From Candidatus Pacearchaeota archaeon (GTDB taxonomy: Archaea; Nanobdellota; Nanobdellia; Pacearchaeales; GW2011-AR1), in the NCBI GenBank assembly GCA_023142835.1, contig JAGLIS010000010.1, positions 1 to 34,002 on the forward strand: 34,002 nucleotides of DNA. Reading direction: 5' to 3'. Shown in pieces: positions 8,126 to 14,430 of this stretch (position 1 is the first letter of the stretch; every line of letters starts with the position of its first letter). The notes beneath the pieces are model-generated. The model did no database searches. It was not told where the DNA came from and saw only the letters and a program-made list of their open reading frames with translations. Both the position numbers and the translations under genes were made by a program.

Positions 8126-9286
8126 ATGAAAACAACACTAAAGGAATACAAAATAAAAGATATATGCGAAGGATTTGTCTATAATGAATTAGAAGCAAAG
8201 GGACTTTTCGGTTTAAGTGGGACTTTAACTATTCAACCAGAATATCAAAGACACTATATTTATGCTGATGGTAAAAAAGATGTTGCGGTAATTGAGTCTC
8301 TTTTAAGGGGCTATCCAATAGGGCTTATTTATTTTAACAAAATTGGGGAAGACAAACTTGAAGTTTTAGATGGACAACAAAGAATTACAAGTATTGGAAG
8401 ATACGTACAAGAAAAGTTTGCAATTAAAGATGAAAATGGTATGCCACAGAATTTCACTAGTCTTTCACAAGATAAACAAAAACAAATAATGGATACAACA
8501 TTATTGATTTATGAATGCGAAGGGAAAGAGGATGAGATAAAAGAATGGTTTAAAACAATTAATATTGTGGGGGTTCCATTAAACGAACAAGAACTTCTAA
8601 ATGCAATTTATTCAGGAGAATTTGTGACTCTTGCAAAAGAAGAGTTTAGTAATTCGCAAAATTCCAACACTCAAAAATGGAGTGCATACATTAAGGGTAA
8701 TGCTAATAGGCAAGAATTTTTAGCGGAAGCATTAGAGTGGGTAAGTAAAAAAGAGGTAGGAGATTATATGAGCAAACATCGGAAGGATAAAAATATTGAC
8801 CAATTAAAAAATTATTTTAGTAGTGTGATTGACTGGGTTTCTCAAACATTTATAGATGTTGAAAAAGAAATGAAGGGATTAGAATGGGGAAGACTCTATG
8901 AGGAATATCACAAAAAAGGATATGACCCAAAAAAAGTATCAGAAGTTGTACAAAAACTATATGCAGATTCTTGTGTTGAAAATAAGAAAGGAATTTTTGA
9001 ATATGTTTTAGGTGGGGAGAAAAATACTAAACTTCTTACTATTAGAATTTTTAGTGAAGCAGTTAAAAACTCTGTATATGCCTCTCAAGTTGCTGAAGCA
9101 GAAAAGACAGGTGTTTCAAACTGTTCTCATTGTGCCATTGGTCACGATACAAATAAAAATAAGATTTGGAGATTAGATGAAATGGATGCTGACCATGTAG
9201 GTGCTTGGAGTAAAGGTGGAAAAACAGATATCTCAAATTGTGAAATGCTTTGTAAAACACATAATAGAGCTAAGGGAAATAAATAA
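8126..9286 (+). CDS. DUF262-HNH nuclease (GmrSD-like architecture)
   Basis: A 386-residue protein with an N-terminal DUF262/ParB-like domain: QPEYQR (37-42), then [11 protein letters not shown] and DGQQR (82-86), the hallmark of this nucleotide-dependent fold. At the C-terminus is an HNH nuclease within a zinc site: C333, C336, D356-H357, N371, C376, H379. DUF262 with HNH is the fused layout of modification-dependent and some other restriction nucleases. Encoded 10 bases after an adenine methyltransferase, it is best read as the cutting partner. Whether it cuts unmodified DNA (type II-like) or something else is not decided by sequence. The C-terminal HNH appears intact and the protein ends shortly after it. 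Confidence 0.83.
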   Translation: MKTTLKEYKIKDICEGFVYNELEAKGLFGLSGTLTIQPEYQRHYIYADGKKDVAVIESLLRGYPIGLIYFNKIGEDKLEVLDGQQRITSIGRYVQEKFAIKDENGMPQNFTSLSQDKQKQIMDTTLLIYECEGKEDEIKEWFKTINIVGVPLNEQELLNAIYSGEFVTLAKEEFSNSQNSNTQKWSAYIKGNANRQEFLAEALEWVSKKEVGDYMSKHRKDKNIDQLKNYFSSVIDWVSQTFIDVEKEMKGLEWGRLYEEYHKKGYDPKKVSEVVQKLYADSCVENKKGIFEYVLGGEKNTKLLTIRIFSEAVKNSVYASQVAEAEKTGVSNCSHCAIGHDTNKNKIWRLDEMDADHVGAWSKGGKTDISNCEMLCKTHNRAKGNK

Positions 9287-9327
9287 ATTATTACCTACTT
9301 TCTAAATAGAAACTATTTATTAATAAG

Positions 9328-9669
9328 CTAATCTCTCCACTCAAGACCCCATTCTTTAAAAGATTTCTTCATACACTCCCTATTTTCTTCAAATCGTTTC
9401 TTTCGTTTAACGTGTTTCTTTGCAGAGATAATTAATAAGATAGTTAAGAGATTTAGTAAAATTAATATTGAAATTAAGCTAATAAATAAGGAGGCAAGAA
9501 TAGTCAAAGATAATGAAATAGCAAAATAAACTTTTGAGTAAAATCTGTCTTTATCCCCTCCCCATTTATCATGTAAATAATTTGTATTATCAATGATAGC
9601 GTTTCTTTTTATAAATCCAGCCAAGTCATCTGAATTTATTTTTTGTGGGTATATCTCTCCTTTACTCAT
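9328..9669 (-). CDS. small two-helix membrane protein, unknown function
   Basis: A 113-residue protein with a charged N-terminus (1-45), a hydrophobic stretch long enough for two helices (about 47-82) and a strongly basic C-terminal tail (KKHVKRKKRFEENRE). It is the last gene inside the transposon, convergent with the DUF262-HNH gene and about 40 bases from it. A TATA-like box (AATATAAACC on the minus strand) lies about 25 bases before its ATG. I do not recognise a family. Small membrane proteins accompany several defence modules as effectors or sensors, so the position is suggestive, nothing more. Confidence 0.6.
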   Translation of the reverse strand: MSKGEIYPQKINSDDLAGFIKRNAIIDNTNYLHDKWGGDKDRFYSKVYFAISLSLTILASLFISLISILILLNLLTILLIISAKKHVKRKKRFEENRECMKKSFKEWGLEWRD

Positions 9670-9754
9670 AAGTTATACGGATAATCACAGGTTTATATTA
9701 ATTTATATTATAAAAAGCCACACCACTTAACACCACTATCCAAGCCCCGAAAAC

Positions 9755-9765
9755 TTAACACTCCC
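9755..9765. repeat. right terminal inverted repeat
   Basis: TTAACACTCCC, whose reverse complement GGGAGTGTTAA matches 10 of 11 bases of the left end at 5388-5398. Confidence 0.7.
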
Positions 9766-9774
9766 TTGGTGGGG
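9766..9774. repeat. right copy of 9-bp direct repeat (target-site duplication)
   Basis: TTGGTGGGG, identical to 5379-5387, directly outside the right terminal repeat. Confidence 0.7.
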
Positions 9775-9793
9775 AAATTTTATTGTAGTATCT

Positions 9794-9811
9794 GTTGGCC
9801 AACTCGAGTTG
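9794..9811. other. nested palindromes
   Basis: GTTGGCCAAC (9794-9803) overlaps CAACTCGAGTTG (9800-9811), two perfect palindromes sharing CAAC. They lie just outside the transposon in a gene-free stretch (9775-9889) that also holds a tandem 13-base repeat of ATTAAAGGTAAAA near 9860-9885. Possible protein-binding site or RNA structure. Confidence 0.3.
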
Positions 9812-9889
9812 ATAGGTGAGAATGTAGAGGATAGTTCATCAAACGAGCGAATGCTACATATTAAAGGTAAAAATTAAAGGTAAAAATTT

Positions 9890-10834
9890 TTATGTATCCC
9901 AAATAGGATCATAGGGCTTTTTAGTTACATGAACTTGTGAAATATCTCCAGGCCAGTTGTTTAGAGCTAATGGGGTTTCAAAAGGTTTTCCTTCATTAAT
10001 AGGTAATCCACTTAGTCTCGTCTTCGGTGCAACAAAGTAGGTACAATCGCGATATTCGTTTGAATCAGCAAGTACATTTTCAATAGATGAATAAGTTGTT
10101 TTTGGTTTATCTTCTTTACCTTCTTCAAAAAAGGTATGTGTGGGGAAATTTATATGATCCCAATGTTTATAAAATTTTGCAGGTTCTAAAAATTCAACCA
10201 TTCCTCCATCTTTTGAACCTCCAGAAAGAACCCAATTAACTGAATCTTTTAGAGTTTGTCTTCCGAAACTCACATATGTGCTATGAGGTCCAACAATCAT
10301 CAGAGACATAAATTCTGGCCAAGCCACACTATAAGTAGTCTTAAGTCCCGAAACCTGAGACCACACAAATTCATTAAAAAGTTTTGATTTATTTTCTTTT
10401 AGTCTATTTGTCAATTTTTGATATTCTGGAAGAATACTATTAACCTTTTTGATATATGTTTGTATATCATCTCGAGGGTTTTTTCTTAATACTTTAGATA
10501 TTAACGCAAATTTTTCAAGTGGAGATTTTTCATTAGCTATATCTTTTATTTCTGTTATTAAATATGGTGTATATGGAAATGTAATGTCCTCAAATTTTGG
10601 AACATCTGTTTTTGAATAATCTAATTGAAGGTTTGATGGTTTTACTTTTTCATGAGCAAGTCTTAATTCATCTAAAGCTGCAAACTGTCCTTCGTCGAAT
10701 AATTTATTTAGAAAATCTTGATACTTAGGAAGTATTTCCACTATTCGTTTTTCACGACTTCCAACAGATTCAATCATAGGCTTTAAAGCTCCAGCGATTT
10801 TACAATATTGATTAGTTTGATGTGAATTTACCAT
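9890..10834 (-). CDS. hypothetical protein, 314 residues
   Basis: I do not recognise a family. The protein is soluble with no signal peptide or membrane segment. The N-terminal half is rich in Lys, Glu and Leu and probably helical (about 1-150); the C-terminal half is richer in Trp, Tyr, Phe, Pro and Gly (for example SVAWPEFMSLMIVGPHSTY at about 168-186) and probably beta-rich. Its codon use and the TTTATAAA box about 26 bases before the ATG look native and the frame is long and uninterrupted, so it is very likely a real gene. It stands alone beside the transposon's right end, which may mean that it is also accessory. Confidence 0.7.
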   Translation of the reverse strand: MVNSHQTNQYCKIAGALKPMIESVGSREKRIVEILPKYQDFLNKLFDEGQFAALDELRLAHEKVKPSNLQLDYSKTDVPKFEDITFPYTPYLITEIKDIANEKSPLEKFALISKVLRKNPRDDIQTYIKKVNSILPEYQKLTNRLKENKSKLFNEFVWSQVSGLKTTYSVAWPEFMSLMIVGPHSTYVSFGRQTLKDSVNWVLSGGSKDGGMVEFLEPAKFYKHWDHINFPTHTFFEEGKEDKPKTTYSSIENVLADSNEYRDCTYFVAPKTRLSGLPINEGKPFETPLALNNWPGDISQVHVTKKPYDPIWDT

Positions 10835-10856
10835 GCGACAATAAAAAATTATATAA

Positions 10857-10864
10857 TTTATAAA
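10857..10864. promoter_or_regulatory. palindromic TATA box, possibly bidirectional
   Basis: TTTATAAA lies about 26 bases before the 314-residue gene (ATG at 10834, minus strand) and about 29 bases before a plus-strand ATG at 10890. Confidence 0.45.
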
Positions 10865-10889
10865 TCTTTAGGTTGATAACTACTATTTA

Positions 10890-10976
10890 ATGGTAAGATT
10901 CAAATTCGAAAATTTAAAATTTTCTCTTTTTCTTCTTAGGTCTTTCTTTCGATTTTGGCTAACAAAGATTAAATAA
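10890..10976 (+). CDS. possible 28-residue basic amphipathic peptide
   Basis: A short frame starting MVRFKFENLKFSLFLL and ending in KIK: strongly basic and aromatic, with Phe, Leu and Arg alternating. The ATG lies about 29 bases from the palindromic TTTATAAA box at 10857-10864, so a leaderless message is possible. There is no homology I know of, and the rest of the 10.84-11.07 kb gap holds nothing else I can name. Could be chance. Confidence 0.2.
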   Translation: MVRFKFENLKFSLFLLRSFFRFWLTKIK

Positions 10977-11076
10977 CCTAGTACCATCAAATAGGTAAGA
11001 AATTGTAATTAATGCGGTTTAGGTCAGAGATTTACGCTTATGTAAATTTTATAAAGGAAGTTTTCATGCGAATATT

Positions 11077-11478
11077 ATGGATTATGAGTCTTTATTAGAT
11101 AATGCGTATGAAAAAATCGAGCCGGTTGAAGAATCTGGGAGGTTTGAGGTTTTGAAGGTGAAGGGACATCATGAGGGTACAAAAACTATTATTACTAATT
11201 TTGGACAGGTAGTTAGTCATGTTCGTAGAAATCCTGAACATTTGATGAAATTTTTAAATAAGGAACTTGCGAGTTCTAGTGAGATAAGCGGGGATAGGTT
11301 AATTCTGTCAAGGAAACTCTCTTCAACAGATATTAATGATAGGATTGAAAAGTATGTTAAACGGTTTGTACTCTGTCCAAAATGTAAAAAACCTGATACG
11401 GAATTGGAGAGTTCAGGGGGGAAAGTTTTTTTAAAGTGTCTTGCTTGTGGGGAGAGATATGAAGTTCATAAGATTTGA
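11077..11478 (+). CDS. translation initiation factor aIF2 subunit beta
   Basis: A 133-residue protein matching archaeal IF2-beta: an N-terminal helix that contacts IF2-gamma (MDYESLLDNAYEKI), the central domain (RNPEHLMKFLNKELAS, then GDRLILSRKLSS) and a C-terminal C4 zinc ribbon (CPKCKKPDTELES ... CLACGERY). It forms the heterotrimer that brings Met-tRNAi to the small ribosomal subunit; the alpha and gamma genes are not in this window. The ATG is about 26 bases from a TTTATAAAG box, so the message starts at or near the AUG. A DUF5679 gene follows after 36 bases and may be cotranscribed. Confidence 0.93.
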   Translation: MDYESLLDNAYEKIEPVEESGRFEVLKVKGHHEGTKTIITNFGQVVSHVRRNPEHLMKFLNKELASSSEISGDRLILSRKLSSTDINDRIEKYVKRFVLCPKCKKPDTELESSGGKVFLKCLACGERYEVHKI

Positions 11479-11503
11479 TTGTAAATACCAAAACTAAATT
11501 GAT

Positions 11504-11508
11504 GGAGG
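11504..11508 (+). promoter_or_regulatory. Shine-Dalgarno for the DUF5679 gene
   Basis: GGAGG six bases before the ATG at 11515. A clear ribosome-binding site is unusual in this mostly leaderless window and supports translation from an mRNA shared with aIF2-beta. Confidence 0.6.
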
Positions 11509-11514
11509 AAAAAT

Positions 11515-11703
11515 ATGGAAGGATATTGTGTTAAGTGTAAAGAAAAGAAAGAAATGAAAGACGTTAAGATGACGCAGACCGCTCGTGGAGGTTACATGGG
11601 CAAGGGTAATTGCAGTAGCTGTGGTTGCGGAATGTGCCGAATTATGTCTAAAGACAACGCTGAAAAAGCGGTCGCAGATGGTTCAGCTGAAAAAGCATAC
11701 TAA
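11515..11703 (+). CDS. DUF5679-type zinc-binding protein
   Basis: A 62-residue protein with YCVKCKEKKEMKD at the N-terminus and CSSCGCGMCRI in the middle, giving a probable C4 zinc site, and an alanine/lysine-rich tail. This pattern (YCVKCK.KREM.D ... C..CG..M.RI) is that of the small DUF5679 family found across bacteria and archaea, of unknown function. It follows aIF2-beta with a good Shine-Dalgarno, and a CCCC-TTAA-GGGG hairpin with T-runs closes the unit directly downstream. Confidence 0.78.
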   Translation: MEGYCVKCKEKKEMKDVKMTQTARGGYMGKGNCSSCGCGMCRIMSKDNAEKAVADGSAEKAY

Positions 11704-11712
11704 ATCAATTAT

Positions 11713-11733
11713 TCCCCTTAAGGGGATTTTTAA
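11713..11733 (+). terminator. hairpin-plus-T-run terminator after the DUF5679 gene
   Basis: CCCCTTAAGGGG (11714-11725) within a TCCCC...GGGGA stem, followed by ATTTTTAATTTTTAATTTT. T-runs alone can terminate archaeal transcription. Confidence 0.6.
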
Positions 11734-12039
11734 TTTTTAATTTTGTATTACAGCAGTTATCCAAATCTGAGTTGGACAACTACCTTTTTCAATCTAAAAC
11801 GTTTCAAAAACTACATCTATTTTAAAAAATCGGCAAATTGAAAACTCTTCGGAATTTTTAATTTCGTCAAAACCGCTTGCAATTATTCTTCGTCCTCACC
11901 TTCGACTCGGATTCCTTAACATCTATTCAACCTCCGCCTCACCCTTCAGGGAAATTGCTTCGGCAACTTCTTTGAACTTATTGTTAATTCCAATAAAAAA
12001 TCGGCTTAATATAGAAAGGACAGGATTTCCAACACATAT
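11734..12039. other. gene-free interval with GC-richer, hairpin-dense islet
   Basis: No ORF that I can support. The part at about 11875-11985 is visibly richer in G+C and has small stems such as CCC-TTCA-GGG and TTGC-TTCG-GCAA. The word AAAAAATCGGC occurs at both edges (near 11824 and 11995) in the same orientation, so this may be an inserted or decayed element about 170 bases long. Confidence 0.35.
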
Positions 12040-12552
12040 CTAAGGTATAAAAAATCTCTTTTCAGGTTGCTTAGATTGTTTGTATATTCTTTCTGCTTTT
12101 AAAAAAGTATTATTTTTGTATCCCCGCTCCAACCAAGGCATTAAACCTCTTGCATTCAGAGCATATAAAGATCCCAATTGTGCTATTACTTCTTTATCAT
12201 CGACTTCTTTTAGATTTATTTTTACGCCTTGTTCTTCAAATAATCTGTCAGTAAGAGCATCTAATTGTCCAAGATAATCCAATACATGTGTTTCTTCATG
12301 ACTCCTGTTCTGAATATCTGATTTTTTTGTTGATCTTTCAAGATAAAAAATATGCAAATTAAATCCTTCTTCATAATATTTTCCAATTGCATATATATAT
12401 TCATCTGCATTATAATTTGAATTATCTAAACCATATAATTTATCTACTTTCATAATTGTATCAAGGATAGAATCAACATACCCATCATCATGATACTTGT
12501 ATGATCCTGATGGCACAGTAAATCCTAATACTTGAAAACGTGCTTTATTCAT
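12040..12552 (-). CDS. hypothetical protein with HExxH (possible zinc metallopeptidase)
   Basis: A 170-residue protein with no family that I recognise but with HEETH at residues 85-89 in SHEETHVLDYL, which fits the helix of HExxH zincin peptidases: polar before, hydrophobic after. A candidate third ligand is E121 in DDKEVIAQLGSLYAL, on a second predicted helix 32 residues later, as in gluzincins. No signal peptide or membrane helix is seen, so it is probably cytosolic. The ATG is about 28 bases from an ATTTATAAATA box. Peptidase activity is inference from the motif alone; a chance HExxH is possible in so small a protein. Confidence 0.6.
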   Translation of the reverse strand: MNKARFQVLGFTVPSGSYKYHDDGYVDSILDTIMKVDKLYGLDNSNYNADEYIYAIGKYYEEGFNLHIFYLERSTKKSDIQNRSHEETHVLDYLGQLDALTDRLFEEQGVKINLKEVDDKEVIAQLGSLYALNARGLMPWLERGYKNNTFLKAERIYKQSKQPEKRFFIP

Positions 12553-12687
12553 AGTTATAAGATTATAATTATTATTTATAAATATTTATATTTATCAGTC
12601 ATTTAATAGTAGTAAAGCAATCCTACCCTTAACTAAAACCTAATTTCTCTTAATCCTAAAATTATAAAGTGAACCTATACACGATTA

Positions 12688-12697
12688 TTTTATAAAC
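12688..12697 (+). promoter_or_regulatory. TATA box for the DUF424 gene
   Basis: TTTTATAAAC, about 26 bases before the ATG at 12718. The same word stands before aIF1A. Confidence 0.55.
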
Positions 12698-12717
12698 TGT
12701 ATAATTTTTCTGTTACC

Positions 12718-13026
12718 ATGAGTAAAGATATTCTAGTGAAAGTTCATAAGTCTTATAGGTGGGTTGTAGCGGTTTGTGACGAGGAGCTTTTAGGACGAAA
12801 ACTAATCGAGGGGAAAAGAGCTTTAGATATATCTGGAAATTTTTTCAAAGGTGAAGCAATGAATTATCAAGATGCGAAGGAAGAAATTTCTCGATGCAAT
12901 GACGAGGACGCAACATTTAATTTCGTAGGAAACAGATCAGTTGAGGTAGCAAAAGAATTAGGAATCGTGAATGACGAGAGTATCATAGAAATCGAAGGGA
13001 TCCCTTTCGCATTAGCACTTCTCTAG
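12718..13026 (+). CDS. DUF424 family protein
   Basis: A 102-residue archaeal protein matching DUF424: VAVCDEELLGRKLIEGKRALDIS near residues 17-39, FVGNRSVEVAKELGIV in the second half and EIEGIPFALA at the end. It is known mainly from conserved archaeal neighbourhoods with translation-initiation genes, and aIF1A follows here with no real gap. Function is unknown; the context suggests a role in translation or ribosome assembly. It has its own promoter box and a leaderless start. Confidence 0.85.
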   Translation: MSKDILVKVHKSYRWVVAVCDEELLGRKLIEGKRALDISGNFFKGEAMNYQDAKEEISRCNDEDATFNFVGNRSVEVAKELGIVNDESIIEIEGIPFALALL

Positions 13027-13033
13027 TGTGAAG

Positions 13034-13043
13034 TTTTATAAAC
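13034..13043 (+). promoter_or_regulatory. TATA box fixing the aIF1A start
   Basis: TTTTATAAAC, about 26 bases before the ATG at 13064. It lies inside the longer frame that begins with GTG at 13028, so the downstream ATG is the likely start. Confidence 0.55.
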
Positions 13044-13063
13044 GAATTTTAGCTGAGTTATAT

Positions 13064-13420
13064 ATGGCGTTTAGCAAATTTAAAGATAAATCAAAAAAAA
13101 ATAAAGCAAAAGTTTTAGTACCTGGGCAGGAAAGCTCAAGTTGGGTAAGGTTGCCCCGTGACAGAGAAGTAATAGGAATTATTACACAAAGATGTGGAGG
13201 TTCGCGAATGATAGTCTCGTGCATGGATGGAAAGACACGAAATTGCAAAGTACCTGGTAGAAACAGGCGAGGACTTTGGATAAGGGAAGGCGACGCAATA
13301 ATTATTGAACCTTGGGAATTTGACGAAGATAAAGGAGATGTTTTATTTAAATACACTCCAAATCAAGTCGTAAAGTTAAAATCGATGGGCAAGTTAGACA
13401 GCGGGAAAAGCGAATTTTAA
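13064..13420 (+). CDS. translation initiation factor aIF1A
   Basis: A 118-residue single-OB-fold protein. The core matches eIF1A/aIF1A: REVIGIITQRCGGSRMIVSC, then DGKTRNCKVPGRNRR and GDAIIIEPWEF, with a lysine-rich N-terminal tail. It binds the ribosomal A site and assists start-site selection. The frame is open from GTG 13028, but the TATA box lies within those 12 extra codons, and MAFSKFK is a better start. Flanked by DUF424 and Dim2, each with its own box, so this is a run of single-gene units rather than one operon. Confidence 0.92.
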   Translation: MAFSKFKDKSKKNKAKVLVPGQESSSWVRLPRDREVIGIITQRCGGSRMIVSCMDGKTRNCKVPGRNRRGLWIREGDAIIIEPWEFDEDKGDVLFKYTPNQVVKLKSMGKLDSGKSEF

Positions 13421-13425
13421 TTAAT

Positions 13426-13434
13426 CTTATAAAC
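13426..13434 (+). promoter_or_regulatory. TATA box for the Dim2-type gene
   Basis: CTTATAAAC, about 25 bases before the ATG at 13455. Confidence 0.5.
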
Positions 13435-13454
13435 ATCTATTCTTTTTATATATC

Positions 13455-13979
13455 ATGAGAAACATAAAAGTTGAGAAAATGAATAAGATTAAGAAAGCCG
13501 TGCCAAGGATTGAAGAAAAAATTAAAATTAAAATTTCTTTCCAAAAAAATCAGATTACAATTAAAGGTTCGGAGCTTAACGAATACTTAGTTGAAAAGAT
13601 TGTACAGGCTATAGCTTTCGGGTTTGATGTTGAAGACGCCTTGTTGTTGAAAAATGAGGATTTTGTTCTAGAGTTTATTGATATCAAAAGCCATACTCAT
13701 CGAAAGAACCTAAAAGAAGTTCGGGCAAGAGTTATCGGAACCGGGGGAAAGGCAAGAAAGACAATCGAGAATCTTACAGGGGCAGTTATTGTCATCCAAG
13801 TTAATAGAATGGGAGTTATTGTTGACAGCGAACACCTTGACTCAGCCACCCAAGCAATCATATCTTTAATCCAAGGGGCAAAGCACGGAAATGTTTTTGC
13901 ATACCTAGAAAAGCAAAATGTCTCCCGACGAAAGTTTAGGGGAGAAGATTTGGGATTAAAGAAAGGAATCGAAGAATAG
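13455..13979 (+). CDS. KH-domain RNA-processing protein of the Dim2/Pno1 family
   Basis: A 174-residue protein with two KH modules. The second has the GxxG loop in GTGGKARKTIENLTG (95-109), and the C-terminal HGNVFAYLEKQN matches archaeal and eukaryotic Dim2, which binds the 3' end of 16S/18S rRNA during small-subunit maturation. The first module (about 21-75) is degenerate, as is usual in this family. In many archaea it sits with aIF1A and the RIO kinase; here aIF1A is adjacent and the kinase gene is absent from the window. Confidence 0.88.
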   Translation: MRNIKVEKMNKIKKAVPRIEEKIKIKISFQKNQITIKGSELNEYLVEKIVQAIAFGFDVEDALLLKNEDFVLEFIDIKSHTHRKNLKEVRARVIGTGGKARKTIENLTGAVIVIQVNRMGVIVDSEHLDSATQAIISLIQGAKHGNVFAYLEKQNVSRRKFRGEDLGLKKGIEE

Positions 13980-14038
13980 ACCCCAAATATTTTATAGGAC
14001 AAGTTTTAAAAATGGTTTAAATTTCTAGTTATTATTGC

Positions 14039-14078
14039 TTCTACCCGAAGCTTAAATTAAAAATTTATAAGGGTAGAA
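14039..14078. promoter_or_regulatory. tRNA-Asn promoter within an inverted repeat
   Basis: An ATTTATAAG box lies about 28 bases before the tRNA 5' end. It is bracketed by TTCTACCC (14039-14046) and GGGTAGAA (14071-14078), a perfect 8-bp inverted repeat that may end the Dim2 transcript or be chance. Confidence 0.4.
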
Positions 14079-14094
14079 AGTTTGCAAATCCAAA

Positions 14095-14167
14095 GCTTCG
14101 GTAGCTCAGCAGGTAGAGCGCACGGCTGTTAACCGTGTTGTCGGAGGTTCGAGTCCTCCCCGAAGCG
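14095..14167 (+). tRNA. tRNA-Asn (anticodon GTT)
   Basis: A full cloverleaf of 73 bases: acceptor GCTTCGG pairs with CCGAAGC, D-arm in GTAGCTCAGCAGGTAGAGC, anticodon stem-loop CACGG-CTGTTAA-CCGTG with anticodon GTT, and T-arm GGAGG-TTCGAGT-CCTCC. The discriminator base is G. CCA is not encoded (GTTT follows), as is usual in archaea. No intron is seen. It is relevant to the amidotransferase genes nearby: with a non-discriminating AspRS, this tRNA would be charged with Asp and then amidated by GatCAB. Confidence 0.96.
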
Positions 14168-14398
14168 TTTTTATTTGAATCTGAGACAAGTCGGAGGCGA
14201 AGGATTCGCTTCGAGCAATACTAAATTCTAAATATCCTTTTGTAAAATGTTAATTGTGAATAGAGTCCTCCTCGACGATTTTGTTTTTGAATTTAATTTT
14301 TCTGATTGATTCTTCAAAATATCGCTTATTTTTATTAAAATCATGTTGTTATTATCAAATTAAACGATAAGTTTATAAAAAGACTACTTAATTTATTG
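14168..14398. other. gene-free spacer after tRNA-Asn
   Basis: No supported gene. It contains GCGAA-GGA-TTCGC, a small perfect hairpin in a GC-richer patch directly after the tRNA (14190-14215), and near 14262 the nine bases GAGTCCTCC, which repeat part of the tRNA T-arm. The promoter of the next gene (GTATAAAATTT) begins near 14399. Confidence 0.3.
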
Positions 14399-14430
14399 GT
14401 ATAAAATTTAAAAATTAGAAAAATTTAAAA

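Larger units (their letters stand above)
5388..9765. mobile_element. 4.4-kb transposon carrying a restriction-modification-like module
   Basis: The element begins with GAGAGTGTTAA (5388-5398) and ends with TTAACACTCCC (9755-9765). As inverted repeats these match at 10 of 11 positions. Both are directly flanked by the same 9-base word TTGGTGGGG. Inside, in order, are a DDE transposase (its stop begins one base inside the left repeat), a zinc-ribbon protein, an EcoRI-family adenine methyltransferase, a DUF262-HNH protein and a small two-helix membrane protein. The left flank is the psmB promoter region and the right flank is gene-free, so no gene is obviously broken. No second set of ends closer to the transposase was found, so the cargo seems to be part of the element. 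A 9-bp duplication fits IS1-like elements among others; I do not assign a family. Confidence 0.72.

Noticed and set aside
14262-14275. GAGTCCTCC after tRNA-Asn as a partial tRNA 3' repeat marking an integration site
   Set aside because: Only nine bases match the tRNA T-arm, the acceptor end is not repeated, and no integrase gene lies between.
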